From assembly GCA_032871835.1 (NCBI GenBank), contig CM065299.1, positions 45,706,706-45,770,705 of the forward strand: DNA of 64,000 nucleotides. The letters run 5' to 3'. How positions within the stretch are numbered: the first letter of the stretch is position 1; every line of letters starts with the position of its first letter. A program made the position numbers and the translations under genes. Shown piece by piece: positions 1 through 10,974 of this stretch. The DNA comes from Dipteronia dyeriana. Its lineage: Eukaryota; Streptophyta; Magnoliopsida; Sapindales; Sapindaceae. Below the pieces are notes generated by a model. The model ran no database searches, was not told where the DNA came from, and saw only the letters and a list, made by a program, of their open reading frames with translations.

Positions 1-345
1 TGATTCTCAACTTGAACTCGGGATTTTTTAAACTTTTCAAATGTTTCTGACTTTCATTGCATTAGGTAGACATATCTGTATCTTGAGTAGTCATCTACAA
101 AGATGATATAATACTCATAACCACCTCTAGCTTTAATATTCATCGTTCCACAAATGTTTGTATGTATAAGCTCTGCCGGTTCTTTAGCTCTAAGCCATTT
201 TCCTGTAAAAGGTCTCTCAGTCATCTTACCTTCCAGATAAGATTCGCATACATGTAAGGTGTCATCCTTTAACTCACTTAAAGGTCCATTTTTTTACTAG
301 TCTGTCTATCCTTTCAAGGTTGATATGACCAAGCCTTAGATGCTA
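1..345 (-). pseudogene. Copia GAG-pre-integrase / integrase fragment (element A)
   Basis: The minus-strand translation contains the pre-integrase signature (a region like LKGKMTxRPFTGK with a Cys motif) followed by AELIHTNICGTMNIKARGG and IIFVDDYSRYRYVYLM. These are the diagnostic start of the Copia integrase core (rve). The first catalytic position, usually the Asp of HTDxCGP, reads HTNICGT here, so it appears to be Asn, which would disable catalysis. A stop follows shortly after the YVYLM block. The domain continues beyond base 1. Identity with Copia integrase is clear; activity is very unlikely. Confidence 0.85.
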
Positions 346-639
346 GAGATACGTGACACTATCTGGAGAAATCTTATGTCGTTTAGTTTTTGGTTTTTCA
401 ACATTAATCATTTCGGTGTTGAGCAGTGTAGTATGTATTGATGGTCATAACATATACAAATTGTTTTCATTAATTCATGAACAAATATTCAAACCATTTT
501 TTCAAATAATAACATACTTATTATTAAAAGAAATAGAATAGTTTTGTCCTAACAACTTAGAAATAGATATCAAATTCCGTGTAAATCCAGGAATATAAAA
601 TACATTGTCCAACAATATGTAATTATTACAAAAAAGTAA

Positions 640-1495
640 TCTAAATATGACCACTGCTCATGCCGACACGACATCCCCTAACCTCACACTCATTGAGAAG
701 GCTCCTTCCTCTAGCTGTGTCCAAGAGTCAGTCCATTGTAAAAAAGAACAAACATTGTTGTGGCACCCGAATCAACTATCCAGGGTGAAGAACAAGTAAA
801 TCATATTTACCTTTCTTGAACTTCTTCTTATTTTGGGATTTCTTTTGTTTGGGCTTATCCTTCGCCTTCCGAGCATACCTCTTCCTTTTCTTATTATTGG
901 AGGAAGATGGTTCGATAATATTTACCTCACCGATTTTGTGTCTTGCAGTCTTTAGTCAAGGACTCAAAGGTAGTGAGTTCATTGAGCAACTGTGTGAGAC
1001 CGAACCTTAATTTGTTCATCTCGTAGTCTTAAATTGATCAAAACTCTTCGGAAGAGTTGTTAGTATGATGCTCACTTGACTTTTTCATCAAAGGCCTCGC
1101 CATTGACTTCTGCCGTACTTAAGTAGGACATCTTGCTCAGGATATATTCTCGAACTGATGTACCTTCCTTCATGAGAGCAAGCATAGCAGAACGAACAAT
1201 ATCATGTCACTTTTGCTCGGAGGGCTGAAGTCATTGCTTCATGCTTTGTGACAAGCACGTCTGTCATAAAAGTCCACAGATATGTTCGGGCATTCTCATC
1301 AGATGAGACCCAATGCTAGTTTGCCTCACAAACAGTTCGTGTGGTATTGGCAATAGACACTAGAGGACATTCCTCCGTAAGCACAAACTTGAGGTCTTTT
1401 ATAACCAAAATTGCATTAATGTTAAGTTTCCACTTAGTGTAGTTATCACCAGTTAATTTGTCGTTTGCAAGAATTTGAAGTAATACAGAAGACAT
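640..1495 (-). pseudogene. Copia gag remnant (element A)
   Basis: The minus strand starts MSSVLLQILANDKLTGDNY and continues TKWKLNINAIL, the typical N-terminus of plant Copia gag (UBN2/DUF4219 type: 'L.G.NY..WK..I...L'). Beyond it are broken blocks with LTTLPKSFDQFK and TLTQLLNELTTFES-like segments and a lysine-rich stretch, all in the order expected of Copia gag, but split by several stops and frameshifts. The start at about 1495 is chosen because the homologous ATG in element B (28,094) begins the same MSS...LLQILA motif. Two short plus-strand ORFs over this stretch are antisense shadows. Confidence 0.82.
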
Positions 1496-3237
1496 TATTG
1501 CTAAAATAAATAAATCTTTCATTCAGTCAATTATTTAAAACAAGTGCGAGTGCTTTGGCATAAATTTAAACATGATGCATGAACATGTTTAACGAACTAG
1601 AACTACCCTAAAATTAGTTACTATACCACGACAATCCAACATACCATAAAGATGTGCCGCTTTAGGGTCAGTCAAGTCTTTGCATGTTGGATCGAGACAT
1701 TCTCAATCAAATGATATTCTAGAATTACTCTTATTCCATATCATTCAACCATCATTTATTCAGTCAGGTTTTTAATTAACAAACTTAATCAAAACCTTCG
1801 TGAGTGTAACCCACCATTTCAAATCTCACGATCTTAACTTGAAAATTGTCGCCTTAGGGTTGGTCAATCCCTAAATACCTTTAGAAATCCTATCAGTTTG
1901 GAAGTCAACCTTGGTAATGACCTTTGTGGAAACCCTCCTAATGGAGGACGAAAGCAAAGGGCTCATGAGGCCCACTCGAAAATCACTGTGTTGAACTAAT
2001 GATGGAGACCGCGGGATATATATGTCATATATCCCTCTCCCACTCACTATTTTAAGATTAGGGTTTTCTTTTAACCGTTAATGCACCTAGACTCTACATA
2101 ATTAAACGACTAACTTTAATCAAGTTATCTAGCGTATTAACTAATTAGAAACAAATTCTAATTAACTAATAAATTATTAATGATTTTTAACAGTTAAAAA
2201 TCTAATATATTAGTGAATAATCTAAGCCTTTGTAAATTGTTTGCTAAGGTCAGATTATTATGTTAGTGTTTACCAAGTTTTAACTATTAAAACCCTAACA
2301 CTTTATTTGGATAATTTATTATTAGGTTATTAATCAAATAAATCCTAATAAATGGCCCTATCAGTCTAACTTATTAATCACTTTAATAACTAGATTAATA
2401 TTCATGAGAATTACCAAGTTTTCTAACAATTTAAAAACTAATCTCATTATTCATAGCTATTTATGTATAGTGCCCGTTTTAATTACTTAAAAAAATACAT
2501 AAAATATCAGGCTATGATGCATGTATGACATATCAAATATATTTGTGTAGGCACATCTAATCTAAATGACATACGCATGCATGACAATGCTTTTATCATC
2601 GCATAATATAAAGCATACATGAATTGACCAAGTACTGTGGCTTATCAAACATAAAAAATTGGAATCTAAAATTGCAAAAAAAAAAAAAATCACCCAAGGC
2701 ATTCTTTGATCTTCATGTAACTTCAGAAGTCTTCTAGTCTCTTCTGGTCACTCCAATTCATCTCATTAATCCGAATTAGAAAATCCATACGGAACGCACT
2801 AGGCAACACTTTCCATCGGAACTGTTTAAGATATGAATAGTAACGTACGAACAGTATGTATGAACAGTGCGTGAACAGTACCCTCGGTGAACAGTTCTGT
2901 GAATAGTACCCTCGGTGAGCAGTTAAAGTTAACAGTGCCGCGTGAACAATGTCCGGTGAACAGTACCATTGTTGCACACGTTTCCAGTTCTTCCTTTACA
3001 GGTTATAATTTTTATTTATTTACAATACAATCACAATAAAAATAAAAATAAAAATAAAATAAATAAAAATATTATACAACCCATAAACCCTAAATCCACA
3101 ATACCATACAATTTACGATCGACCATGTTTAAATTAAACAATTTAATTATAAACATTCATAAAATTATAAAGATGGTGCCTATATATTCATACATACAGG
3201 AGCATTGAAAACAATTTCCTGATACGAAAAATGACCG
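1496..3237 (-). other. Long untranslated leader of Copia A
   Basis: Between PBS and gag lie about 1.74 kb without a convincing ORF. Parts align by eye with the leader of element B on the opposite strand. Near the PBS both share a stretch with 'tgaatgtttataatt' and 'gatcgtaaatt'. Near gag both share the block reading as 'gtgggagagggatatatga' and a 'cccgcgatctcc'-like sequence. This conservation between copies shows that the leader belongs to the family and is not a secondary insertion. It contains the short GAACAGT repeat cluster listed separately and a poly-A run at about 2677. Confidence 0.7.
2831..2967. repeat. Clustered GAACAGT-type short repeats in the leader
   Basis: About nine copies of a core close to TGAACAGTRCC occur within about 135 bp (forms gaacagtatg, gaacagtgcg, gaacagtacc, gaacagttct, gaatagtacc, gagcagtta, taacagtgcc, gaacaatgtc, gaacagtacc). 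'ctcggtgaacagt'-like blocks recur. Spacing is irregular (about 10-20 bp). Element B has different repeats in the corresponding part of its leader. Confidence 0.75.
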
Positions 3238-3250
3238 GGCTCTGATACAA
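3238..3250 (-). promoter_or_regulatory. Primer-binding site, initiator-Met type (element A)
   Basis: On the minus strand this reads TTGTATCAGAGCC, one mismatch from the Copia PBS TGGTATCAGAGCC, two bases downstream of the LTR terminus ...CAACA. It fixes the LTR/internal boundary and the minus orientation. Confidence 0.85.
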
Positions 3251-3252
3251 AT

Positions 3253-5188
3253 TGTTGAAACCCCGTTCATTGGTCACGCAGCGGAAGTAAGATTTTAAAA
3301 TTTTATACACGTCATAATCTGTATCTGGGACCAGTGAACTTGGGATCATAATTATTTTCGGAACTAATACATACAATATGTAAATACAGGAAATTATAAT
3401 CAATATAAAGAGAAGAAAATCATACCAATGTTTGGAGGCTCCTTCACTATAAGTTATGCTCCTGTCTGAACCACTCGATCTTTCTCGCTATATCCCGGAA
3501 CTGGTAACTGCGTGTGGGCGCGTCACGGTCTCCGGAACTTGATCGGAGGATGTAGACAGAATTGAAGAAGAAGAAACGATATCTTATTCGTTCATTGTGC
3601 AACCCTTACACTTGAATATCTCTCACGCACACATGATATCACCAATTTATGAACTGATCTTTTTTTTTTCTACGTGTATCAGTGTTGTTTTAATATTCAT
3701 ACACGCATACATTGAATTTGCATGTAATACAAATTTTGTTTGTGTTTCACGTGCACTTACTTTGCATCATATGCGAAAACAATTATATGTGTTCTTTTAG
3801 TTGTACTGATCAGTTCTCAAAAGAATCATATATATCAAATATATATTTTTTATTATTTTATCTTTTAAAAACTAATCGTATGTTTATGATTTTTAAATCT
3901 TTTAAATAAAAAATATCTCATATCTTTTATTTAAAAATATAACTAAACATTTATTTTTAAATTTAAACATTTTAAATTCAATTTCAAATATTTAATTTAA
4001 TAAAATAAAATAATCATATTATCTTATTCTATTCAAAATCAAATATCAACTAATGCCCTCGATTAGTAATTAATTAAATAATCTCATTATTCACTTAATT
4101 CCTAAATAAATAAGTGTCACTTTCGTAACATAATTAGTTAGACAGTCTAATTAATTAACCGTGACCCTTGTTACCTAAATCGATTGGGATAGCAAGGGGA
4201 CCTAATGGACCCACAATATTTTAAGCTCCAATAGTCTTCGGAATCATTAATTAAACTCTTTAATTAATATTCCTTGATTATTAACAACGGTGCTATTCCT
4301 CTAAAAACCCGAAGCTGCACTCTCTCAACTGTAGATGCTTTTACACAGACCGATACAACTAGGTTTCCATCGATATAGCTATTACATATGGTGTGAACCT
4401 CCATAGTAGTTAATGATTACAGCTGGGTCATAATGTCCATTATACCCCTCTAGTTACATATATCCTTTAAGTACCATTAATTCTCTAATGAACAATAAAC
4501 CCTATTTCCTCACGGAATTAGGAGAGAGCTCATATTGTCCAAGCCCTGAATCAACCCTTAAGGGAACTACCATATACTTCTCATAAGAAGGAGTGGATTC
4601 CACTATTGTGTACAAACCTTCCTAGCCACAAGTCAAACCGCAATCCCAATATACGGAGTATATTGATCAAGAAATGCATCAAACCTCAACCATGGTATAT
4701 TAAAGATTACGATTTAACCTGAAGGTGTCGAAATGACACTCAGGATTAAGATCACCCATATATAACCAACGTTAGTTGATATATACGAATCTAATAAGCA
4801 AATGGATCTTGGTGAAGAGATTCATATAGATCATGGCCAGTCCTATATGATCACATCATGTAAGGTGCCTCCATTGCCGTATCTTATATCAATGATTCAA
4901 GACAGTATTACCAAACATTACGAAATGGACTGTAGCTATAGATTAACTGTAAATAAAGTACCCAACTTTATTTGCTATCTCCGAACTCTTTATGTTACAG
5001 GTCTCTTACTGTATCCATCTGTATATGACACTTATATACACAGTTCGAGATTACATCCGGTACTCTTAGATTTTAAATATAAGCACAAGTTATAAAGTAA
5101 GCAACACATCATGAATGAATCGAACTTTTCTTTTATTTATTTCATAAATCCATTTACAAATTACATCTTTAGGGCATAGACCCCAACA
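3253..5188 (-). repeat. 5' LTR of Copia A (about 1.94 kb)
   Basis: On the minus strand the LTR starts TGTTGGGGTCTATGCCC and ends in CAACA next to the PBS, giving TG...CA termini. Three other LTRs of the family (24,210-25,997; 28,685-30,731; 30,732-33,384) share its start and long collinear stretches, including the GGTCACGGTTAATTAAT-type block. The 5 bp outside the LTR start are attaa; the matching target copy lies off the window. No coding ORF is expected inside, and the ORF at 4802-5095 is LTR sequence. Confidence 0.88.
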
Positions 5189-7513
5189 ATTAATATACTT
5201 GATGCAATTTGGTCTAATATGACAATTTACACCACAAAAATAACATATATAAATAAAATGAGGGTTTCTTTGATCTTACCTATGGTGTGGTATTGGTTCT
5301 CTTCTCCTTTGTTATTTAGTTGGAGAAGCTTGCTTCCTTTGTTGGTGGAATTTGTGTTGAGGAAGACTTATTTGATGTGCTCTCTTCGGTTGAGCTTGAG
5401 CTTGACTGCTTGGTGCCATATTGACTTGGGCATTTTAGAGCTCTCTCCCAATTCATTTTTCTTCCTAGGATGTTATGGAGAAAGATACTCTTTAATGTGG
5501 ATGCTCTTGACAAATACCGTCTTGTTAGAAGTTAAGGTCTTCTTATCATCTTCAAAACCTAAGCCACTCTTATCACTTGGCTTCTTTCCAACTCCTAACA
5601 TATGATTAAGCTTCTCTGTGCTTGAAGTCATCTTAGCAATATTGTTCTTTGCCTCCTCAAGATCTTTTTCCAACCTTACTTCATTCATTTTAACAAGTGT
5701 CATTTCATCATCCGACTGAGTCACTTTAGTTCTTAATTGAAGTTTAGCTTTTGTCAAGTTAATAACTTCATCCTTTTTCTTCTTCAAACAAGCTTGAAGA
5801 TAGTCAATAAACCCTTGATAATTCACTATATTACCATAAGAGTTATCGGAACATGAGCTAACTTGGTCAATCCTACTATCACTTGTGTTATCATGGCTCA
5901 TTTCCTCAATTGCAGCTTCTCTTGATGTTGCTTTCTTTTGATCTCCATTTTGTGAGTCACCATTTTTGAAACTTTCAAGTTAGAAACACTTGGTGACAAC
6001 TTGAGCTTCTTCATTGTAGGAGACCGGAAAGGCAAAGTAGTTTTTCTCACAATCACTCAAGTTTGAGGAACACTCTTCAATAACTTTCACTTTGTTGTCC
6101 CCTTGTGAGAAGTAGCAAATGCTACAAGGTTAGCCACTTCCTTCTCATCACTAGAAGAGTCATCATCTATTTTAGAGTTATCACTGTCACTCTAAGTAGT
6201 GACCATTGCCTTCTCTTCTTATCCTTCATGTTAGCATAATTTTTGGAGATGTGCCCAAATCCTCCACATTCGAAGCATTGAATGCCATTCTTGAATGCTT
6301 CTCTTTACTTGGCTCAATCTTATTAAAGTGAGTCTTCTTCTTGAAGTCATCTCTCTTAGTGCTATAACCTTTCTTTTGTAGCTTCAAAAATCTCTTAAAG
6401 CTCTTCACTATTTAGACCATGTCTTCATCCGAATCATTCTTTTCCTTCTCTACTTTGGACGTCTTCAAGGATATGCTACAAGGTTAGCCACTTCCTCCTC
6501 ATCACTAGAAAAGTCATCATCTATTTTAAAAATGATGACTGCCACTCCAAGTAGTGACCATTGCCCTCTCTTCTTATCCTTCATGTTAGCACAATTTATA
6601 GAGATATGCCAAAATCCTCCACATTCGAAGCATTGAATGCCATTCTTGAATGGTTCTCTTTACTTGGCTCAATATTCTTAAAGTGAGTCTTCTTCTTGAA
6701 GTCATCTCTCTTAGAGCTATAACCTTTCTTTTGTTGCTTAAAAAATCTCTTAAAGCTTTTCACTATTAAGACCATGTCTTCATCCGAATCATTCTTTTCC
6801 TTTTCTACTTTGGACGTCTTCAAGGCTATGCTCTTTTTCTTCTTAGGTGGTGTAGGTGTAGAAGTCTACCTAGACTCATAGGCTATAAGCCTTCCAATCA
6901 CTTCACCAGGCTTCATTATCTTGTAGTCACTATTTTCTTCAAGTGCCGTCACCTTTAACTCAAACCTCTTGGGAAATGACCTCATGTTCTTTTGCTTGAT
7001 CTTTCTATCCGAGTATAGGTCACCTAGTTGATGCCTTTGATTCACTATGTCCATTAACTTCACTTGGAAGTCATTAAAGCACTTATGCTCCTCCATCCTA
7101 ATTGTCTCGAATTACATTTGAAGAGTTTGGTGTTTGGAGTCTTTGACTACCTCAGTTCTGTCATGAGTGGTCTCTAAGATCTCTAAACCTCCTTAGCGCT
7201 CTTAGTTTTTTGAATCAACTTGTACTGGTTATCATCCATAGCACACAGGATGGCATGCACTGCCTTGTGGTTCCACTTAGAGGCTTCAAATTCTTGTATG
7301 CTCTAATGGGACTTAGGCTTGGAGACAACACTTCCATCTTCAGTGGTCATTGTTGGAGGTGTATAGCCATTCTTTATCGCCATCCATGCACGGTCATCCA
7401 TTTGGCAAAATATAGGACTCCAAATTGCCATTCCATACTGCATAGTTCACTCCGTGGAGCAAATGTGGTCTTATGCTCGATGCTCCCTCTTTACTAATAC
7501 CAATCTCACTCAT
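5189..7513 (-). pseudogene. Sire-type gag pseudogene (Sire-1)
   Basis: In order on the minus strand: N-terminus MSEIGISKEGASSIRPHLL followed by a 'GVNYAVW'-type substrate motif; a UBN2 block near 7096-6866 (VKLMDIVNQRHQLGD, then RSFPKRFELKVTALEE); basic regions with a zinc knuckle; a coiled-coil-rich region at 5901-5473 (LTKAKLQLRTKV ... EEAKNNIAKMTSSTEKLNHML, then GVGKKPSDKSGLGFEDD); and a second zinc knuckle CYFCGVNCHIRPNC at about 5222-5263. Stops and frameshifts divide it into several ORFs. An internal in-frame 354-bp duplication repeats the first zinc-knuckle region. Assignment as gag is firm; no function remains. Confidence 0.85.
6121..6828 (-). repeat. 354-bp in-frame tandem duplication inside Sire-1 gag
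   Basis: The block beginning 'gctacaaggttagccac' at 6121 recurs at 6475, a period of 354 bp (118 codons). Both copies encode the SFKRF..QKKGY..KRDDFKKK region and a zinc knuckle. One copy reads CFECGGFWHISINC (intact C-x2-C-x4-H-x4-C); the other reads CFECGGFGHISKNY, in which the last Cys has become Tyr. Small indels have accumulated since the duplication. Confidence 0.85.
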
Positions 7514-7631
7514 TTTGTTTGGGTTATAAATGGTTATGCAAATGTAATGTAATAAACAAAAATGCAAGCAAACAAAATGCATAATGCAAGACACAAACAA
7601 AACATTGATCACTTAAGTATGTCTAGGCACT

Positions 7632-7644
7632 GGCTCTGATACCA
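7632..7644 (-). promoter_or_regulatory. Primer-binding site, perfect initiator-Met type (Sire-1)
   Basis: The minus strand reads TGGTATCAGAGCC exactly, two bases from the LTR end (...TTTCA|AT|TGG). It lies about 120 bp upstream of the gag ATG at 7513. Confidence 0.92.
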
Positions 7645-7646
7645 AT

Positions 7647-7990
7647 TGAAAGTTCTCTAAAAATATGTGTTTAGTAACATAGAGGGAAGGGGGGATGAAA
7701 TGTTAGGAAGCGAAAATGGCTGTCAAGATTTCGGGGCTGTTTTCACTCGAGGCTCGTGCGAATTCCATTCTCAACACACCAACTTGAAATTCAAGCAGAT
7801 CAAAACATGACCAAACGACTTCAAAACCTTTTGTATAATACACCATTGGAAAGGTATGGAAGTCTACTTTCCACTCCAATTAACAAAATGTGATTTTGCT
7901 AATTGTAGAAAACGTTATGGTCAAGTGAGTGACTAAAGGTCAGAAACAGACAACAACAGAGATTAAAATGGAGGTTGATGATGAAGAGGA
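7647..7990 (-). repeat. 3' end of the 5' LTR of Sire-1 (approximate right limit)
   Basis: The LTR terminus TGAAAGTTCTCT (plus strand) abuts the PBS. I cannot fix how far the LTR runs because it resembles neither Sire-2 nor Sire-3 LTRs closely. A second PBS-like junction at 8195 shows that another element fragment follows, so the LTR ends or is interrupted before about 8.0-8.19 kb. Confidence 0.6.
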
Positions 7991-8194
7991 ATCTACTGGT
8001 CAGCTTGTCTAAATCTGATGGTGTCGTAGGTGGCGACCACTCGTAGTTCTTGGTGATGGCATGTAGAACAGTGGTGCGTGGAAGTCAAAAATAGTAACTT
8101 GGCTAGCTGGTATTTTTAATGGTATGCTGGTTGGGTTCTTTTGTGTCTTGAAGAAAAATAAATAAATTGGTTGAAGCAAATTGGAATCAAGATG

Positions 8195-8520
8195 AGCTCT
8201 TATACCAATTGATGTATAACCAATAGGGAAATAGAAAGAAAATAAGATTGGAAAACACAACAATTCTTTAATAATCCAATTCATTGAGTCTGGTCAAACA
8301 AAATGCTTTAATGGGGTCTTTTATAATGATCAAGTACAAAAGATAATTACAATAGGTTCTAAAAAAAACACAAATACTGAAGAATAATAACATGAACCTA
8401 TTATCTCTAAAAGAGATAATGTCCCAATGATAAATACTAATAAAATAAACAAAGATATTATCTTTAATTGTCTTTCCAAAACTTATGCCTAACATAAGAT
8501 CTCAAATCCCTAACCACTTC
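8195..8520 (-). mobile_element. Copia LTR/PBS junction fragment
   Basis: The minus strand reads TGGTATAAGAGCT at 8207-8195, a PBS with two mismatches. It is preceded two bases away by an LTR-end-like ...GGTTATACATCA, a common plant Copia LTR end that here starts TGATGTATAACC on the plus strand at 8210. No coding sequence can be tied to it. The right limit is a guess, and this may be a solo junction fragment. Confidence 0.5.
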
Positions 8521-8918
8521 CCCATCATTACCACTAGAAAATCTTATTAAATTAGGTGTATTTTCTAGAAATTGTCATTCAGAAATCTAAGCAGTTTTTT
8601 TTCTTCAGAATTTGCAGCTAGTGGAGTAGGGAACAGTGGTATGGAATGCAAAAGCTAAGAAGACAGTTTCTTTTGGTGGTAAGTCATAGCTTGAAGCAGC
8701 ACTTTATCAATAAAATCTTTTTCGCAGCATGCTCACACTCACAGAAACCAAAATCTAACAAATGAGGCAGTTCAACTATTTTGAGGAGCTTCTTGATGAT
8801 TAGACAACAAACATTCAAACATCAGACTTTTTTCTTCTTTTGTAGGGTGCAATAATGACTGTGATACAACATAATGTTAAAGCAACATCGAGAAACTGCC
8901 ACCTCTATACGACATATG
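8521..8918 (+). other. Unassigned stretch with splice-site-like signals
   Basis: No recognisable ORF or repeat. On the plus strand there are convincing acceptor-like sequences (a pyrimidine-rich tract ending ctttttcgcag near 8729; gacttttttcttcttttgtag ending near 8845) and one donor-like GGTG|GTAAGTCA near 8680. The pieces between are short and not open for long. It could be a fragment of a host gene into which G-family LTRs inserted, or chance. Confidence 0.25.
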
Positions 8919-9750
8919 TGTAGGGAAAATCGCGCAACGGAAGCGTGAAAATTTATAGAAATAGGGTTTCAGTATAAATAATTTTTTTCCTTTTTTCAAT
9001 ATTAAGAACCTTAACCCTAGATTAATTGATGTATATAAAAAGTATCGTACCTTTTTCTCGTGACGATCGAACTATTGCCGAATTGAATCCGTAAGATCTT
9101 CCAATCCAATCACGAACATGAATCACCTAGGAATGTGGGCTCCCTTTCATTAAATTGTATACCTGAGGATGTAAGCAAACAAAATCTTTTTTATTTGTTA
9201 GTCACAATAATCCTCCAAGAATAAAACAAAAAACGTTCGGTCACTTGTGAATTATCATTTAATTTATTTGAAACTTGCGTGAACCTAGATTCGATGTTGT
9301 ACATAAAACCTTTTAATGTAAAGGCTAATAGTGTACTATTGAATACAAAACTTTCTTTCTTCCTTTTCCTCTTTGCTGAATTTTTGCACACCTATCTTTA
9401 GAGTTGGATGAATTTATCTAGGGCAAGAACTGAATTCTCTATACTCAAAATTCTATGGAGGCCGTACACTCTTTTAGAAAATTAGGGCTTAGCCAAATTT
9501 TTCTTCTTAGAATTATCTAACGGCCAAATTTTTTCTCTCTAAATTTGCTTTGGCTTGCACAAAATTTTGAGCTTCAAATCTCTTATTGGACAAATTTAGA
9601 GGTAGTACAAATAGGCATACAAATCCTTTCCTAAGAAAGATTTACTTGGTGGGTAAGAATCCTATCCTTAGGTGGATTTACTTGGTGACCAAGAATCCTT
9701 TTCCAAAAAGAATTCTTTCCTACACCAAGACTCCTAATCCAACTCAATAG
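8919..9750 (-). repeat. G-family LTR, minus-oriented partial copy
   Basis: Starting TGTAGGGAAAATCGCG, the sequence is collinear with the LTR starts at 57,333 and 63,271, with shared blocks 'ccttaaccctagattaattg', 'taccgtacctttttctcgtg' (variants), 'aatcacctaggaatgtggg' and 'ccaagactcctaatccaac'. It corresponds to roughly the first 980 bp (plus-strand reading) of the 2.44-kb LTR at 57,333-59,770, then stops abruptly at 'aactcaatag', where an opposite-facing LTR begins. ORFs in this stretch are LTR sequence. Confidence 0.82.
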
Positions 9751-10570
9751 TGTTAGGATTATGCTCGATAGCAAGAGTATAATAATGTATTTGACAATCT
9801 TTTCATATTAATAAAGTGATTTCTAGTTTAACAAATCTTATAGCATTTATAGTTTAATTATTATAATTGTCAAAAGTAAATAGCCATAAGGTCAAAAGAC
9901 TATGAGAAAAGAAGAATTGTTCATACATCTAGATATGTATGAGGTAGACACAATTCTTTAGTTAGTCTTGATTAATAATCATAACTTAAGATAAAAGGTT
10001 GGGTGCCTTTATCTTGTCAAAGTTGTAGATTCTTTTGCAAGCATTTGAATGAGATCAAATGTGTTATTATGAGTTTTAAATCATCAAAGTGAGGTGTCTT
10101 TGGGAAAAAGAATCTAGTGCACTGGGTGCAATGAATAGGATCACAATGAAATACTTTATCTATAACCATCAATAGATAAAAGTTTTCATTTGAAGACAAT
10201 CGGAGAGTCTATATCAATTCTGAGATAAATGATGGACTTATGGTTACAGGTGTTATCATTTGAGCATTTCATACAAGACAAGTTGTATACAAGATCAAAT
10301 GTGTTTTTATGAGTTTTAAATCATCAAAGTGAGGTGTCTTTGGGCAAAAGAATCTAGTGCACTGGGTGCATTGAATAGGATCACAATGAAATACTTTATC
10401 TATAACCGTCAATGGATAAAAGTTTTCATTTGAAGACAATCGGAGAGTCTATCTCAATCCTGAGATAAATGATGGCCTTATGGTTACAAGTGTTATCATT
10501 TGACCATTTCATACAAGACAAGTTGTATGACAATCGAATGCTTTGCATACAAGACAAGTTGTATTCAAGA
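9751..10570 (+). repeat. G-family LTR, plus-oriented partial copy with internal duplication
   Basis: It begins TGTTAGGATTATGCTCGATAG, the true LTR start as seen (inverted) at 59,770. It runs through 'ttgacaatcttttcatatt', 'gaagaattgttcatacatc' and 'acaatcggagagtcta', matching 59,770 back to about 59,250 on the other strand. The 240-bp duplication at 10,053-10,532 lies inside it. It sits head-on against the minus-oriented piece at 9750, so the two halves of this LTR family are inverted relative to each other. Confidence 0.8.
10053..10532. repeat. 240-bp tandem duplication (two units) within a G-family LTR
   Basis: 'gatcaaatgtgttwttatg' starts at 10,053 and again at 10,293, an exact 240-bp period. 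Both units end in 'catacaagacaagttgtat', and a third short copy of that end follows at about 10,547-10,565. The other G LTRs (23.6-24.2 kb and 59.2-59.8 kb) have a single copy, so the duplication arose here. By eye the units differ at only a handful of positions, so it is younger than the LTR family. Confidence 0.9.
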
Positions 10571-10974
10571 TCAAAACATGGTATTTGGCAAAGCAAAATG
10601 ACAAGGGTTTCCAGGAGAATTCAAACCAATTTCACCCTTTGTCATGGAGTAGGCAAGATATAGACTGTAAAATAAATTAATTTTAAGAACAACTATATCA
10701 AACTTTACAAGCAAAACAAGACATGAGCGATTATTGTGCCCTTTTTTATTTTTTCGGGTGGAATGCCGGTATAATAGTAGTCTTGTTTGACAAGTAAACA
10801 GAGAGAGACTTTTGGATTGTAAAATCCTTGAATTGGATACAAGATCCTTATTGATTGAAGTCTCATAATTGCTTTCACACATAAATTTTTTCATTCATTT
10901 TAGAGCATTCAACAATTTCATCATGCATATTACTTTAAAGTATTGTGTGTGTGTAAAGTTGGTTAGTTGTGCGC

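Larger units (their letters stand above)
1..5188 (-). mobile_element. Ty1/Copia retrotransposon A, 5' part (runs off left edge)
   Basis: Read on the minus strand, the order is 5' LTR (3253-5188), PBS, a leader of about 1.7 kb, gag (about 1495 to 640), then GAG-pre-integrase and integrase (about 345 to 1). The order gag then integrase before RT is that of Ty1/Copia. The window ends inside integrase, so RT, RNase H and the 3' LTR lie outside if they exist. The coding part has many stops and frameshifts, so it is decayed. The LTR ends abruptly against the gag of Sire-1, which shows that A inserted into that older element. The LTR and leader match Copia element B at 24.2-33.4 kb, so A and B are one family. 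Confidence 0.88.
5189..7990 (-). mobile_element. Sirevirus-like Copia element Sire-1 (gag part), interrupted by element A
   Basis: A minus-strand gag of Sire type runs from 7513 to 5189 and stops exactly where Copia A's LTR begins, inside the second zinc-knuckle region. Upstream are a perfect PBS (7632-7644) and the end of a 5' LTR from 7647. Pol is not visible in this window because the element is cut by A. Placement in the Sire group is inferred from the large gag with two zinc knuckles, the DKxGLGF segment near the gag C-terminus, and similarity to Sire-2 and Sire-3. Confidence 0.8.

Noticed and set aside
7210..7497. Plus-strand 95-codon ORF
   Set aside because: Antisense to the Sire-1 gag N-terminal region, which has the family motifs on the minus strand.
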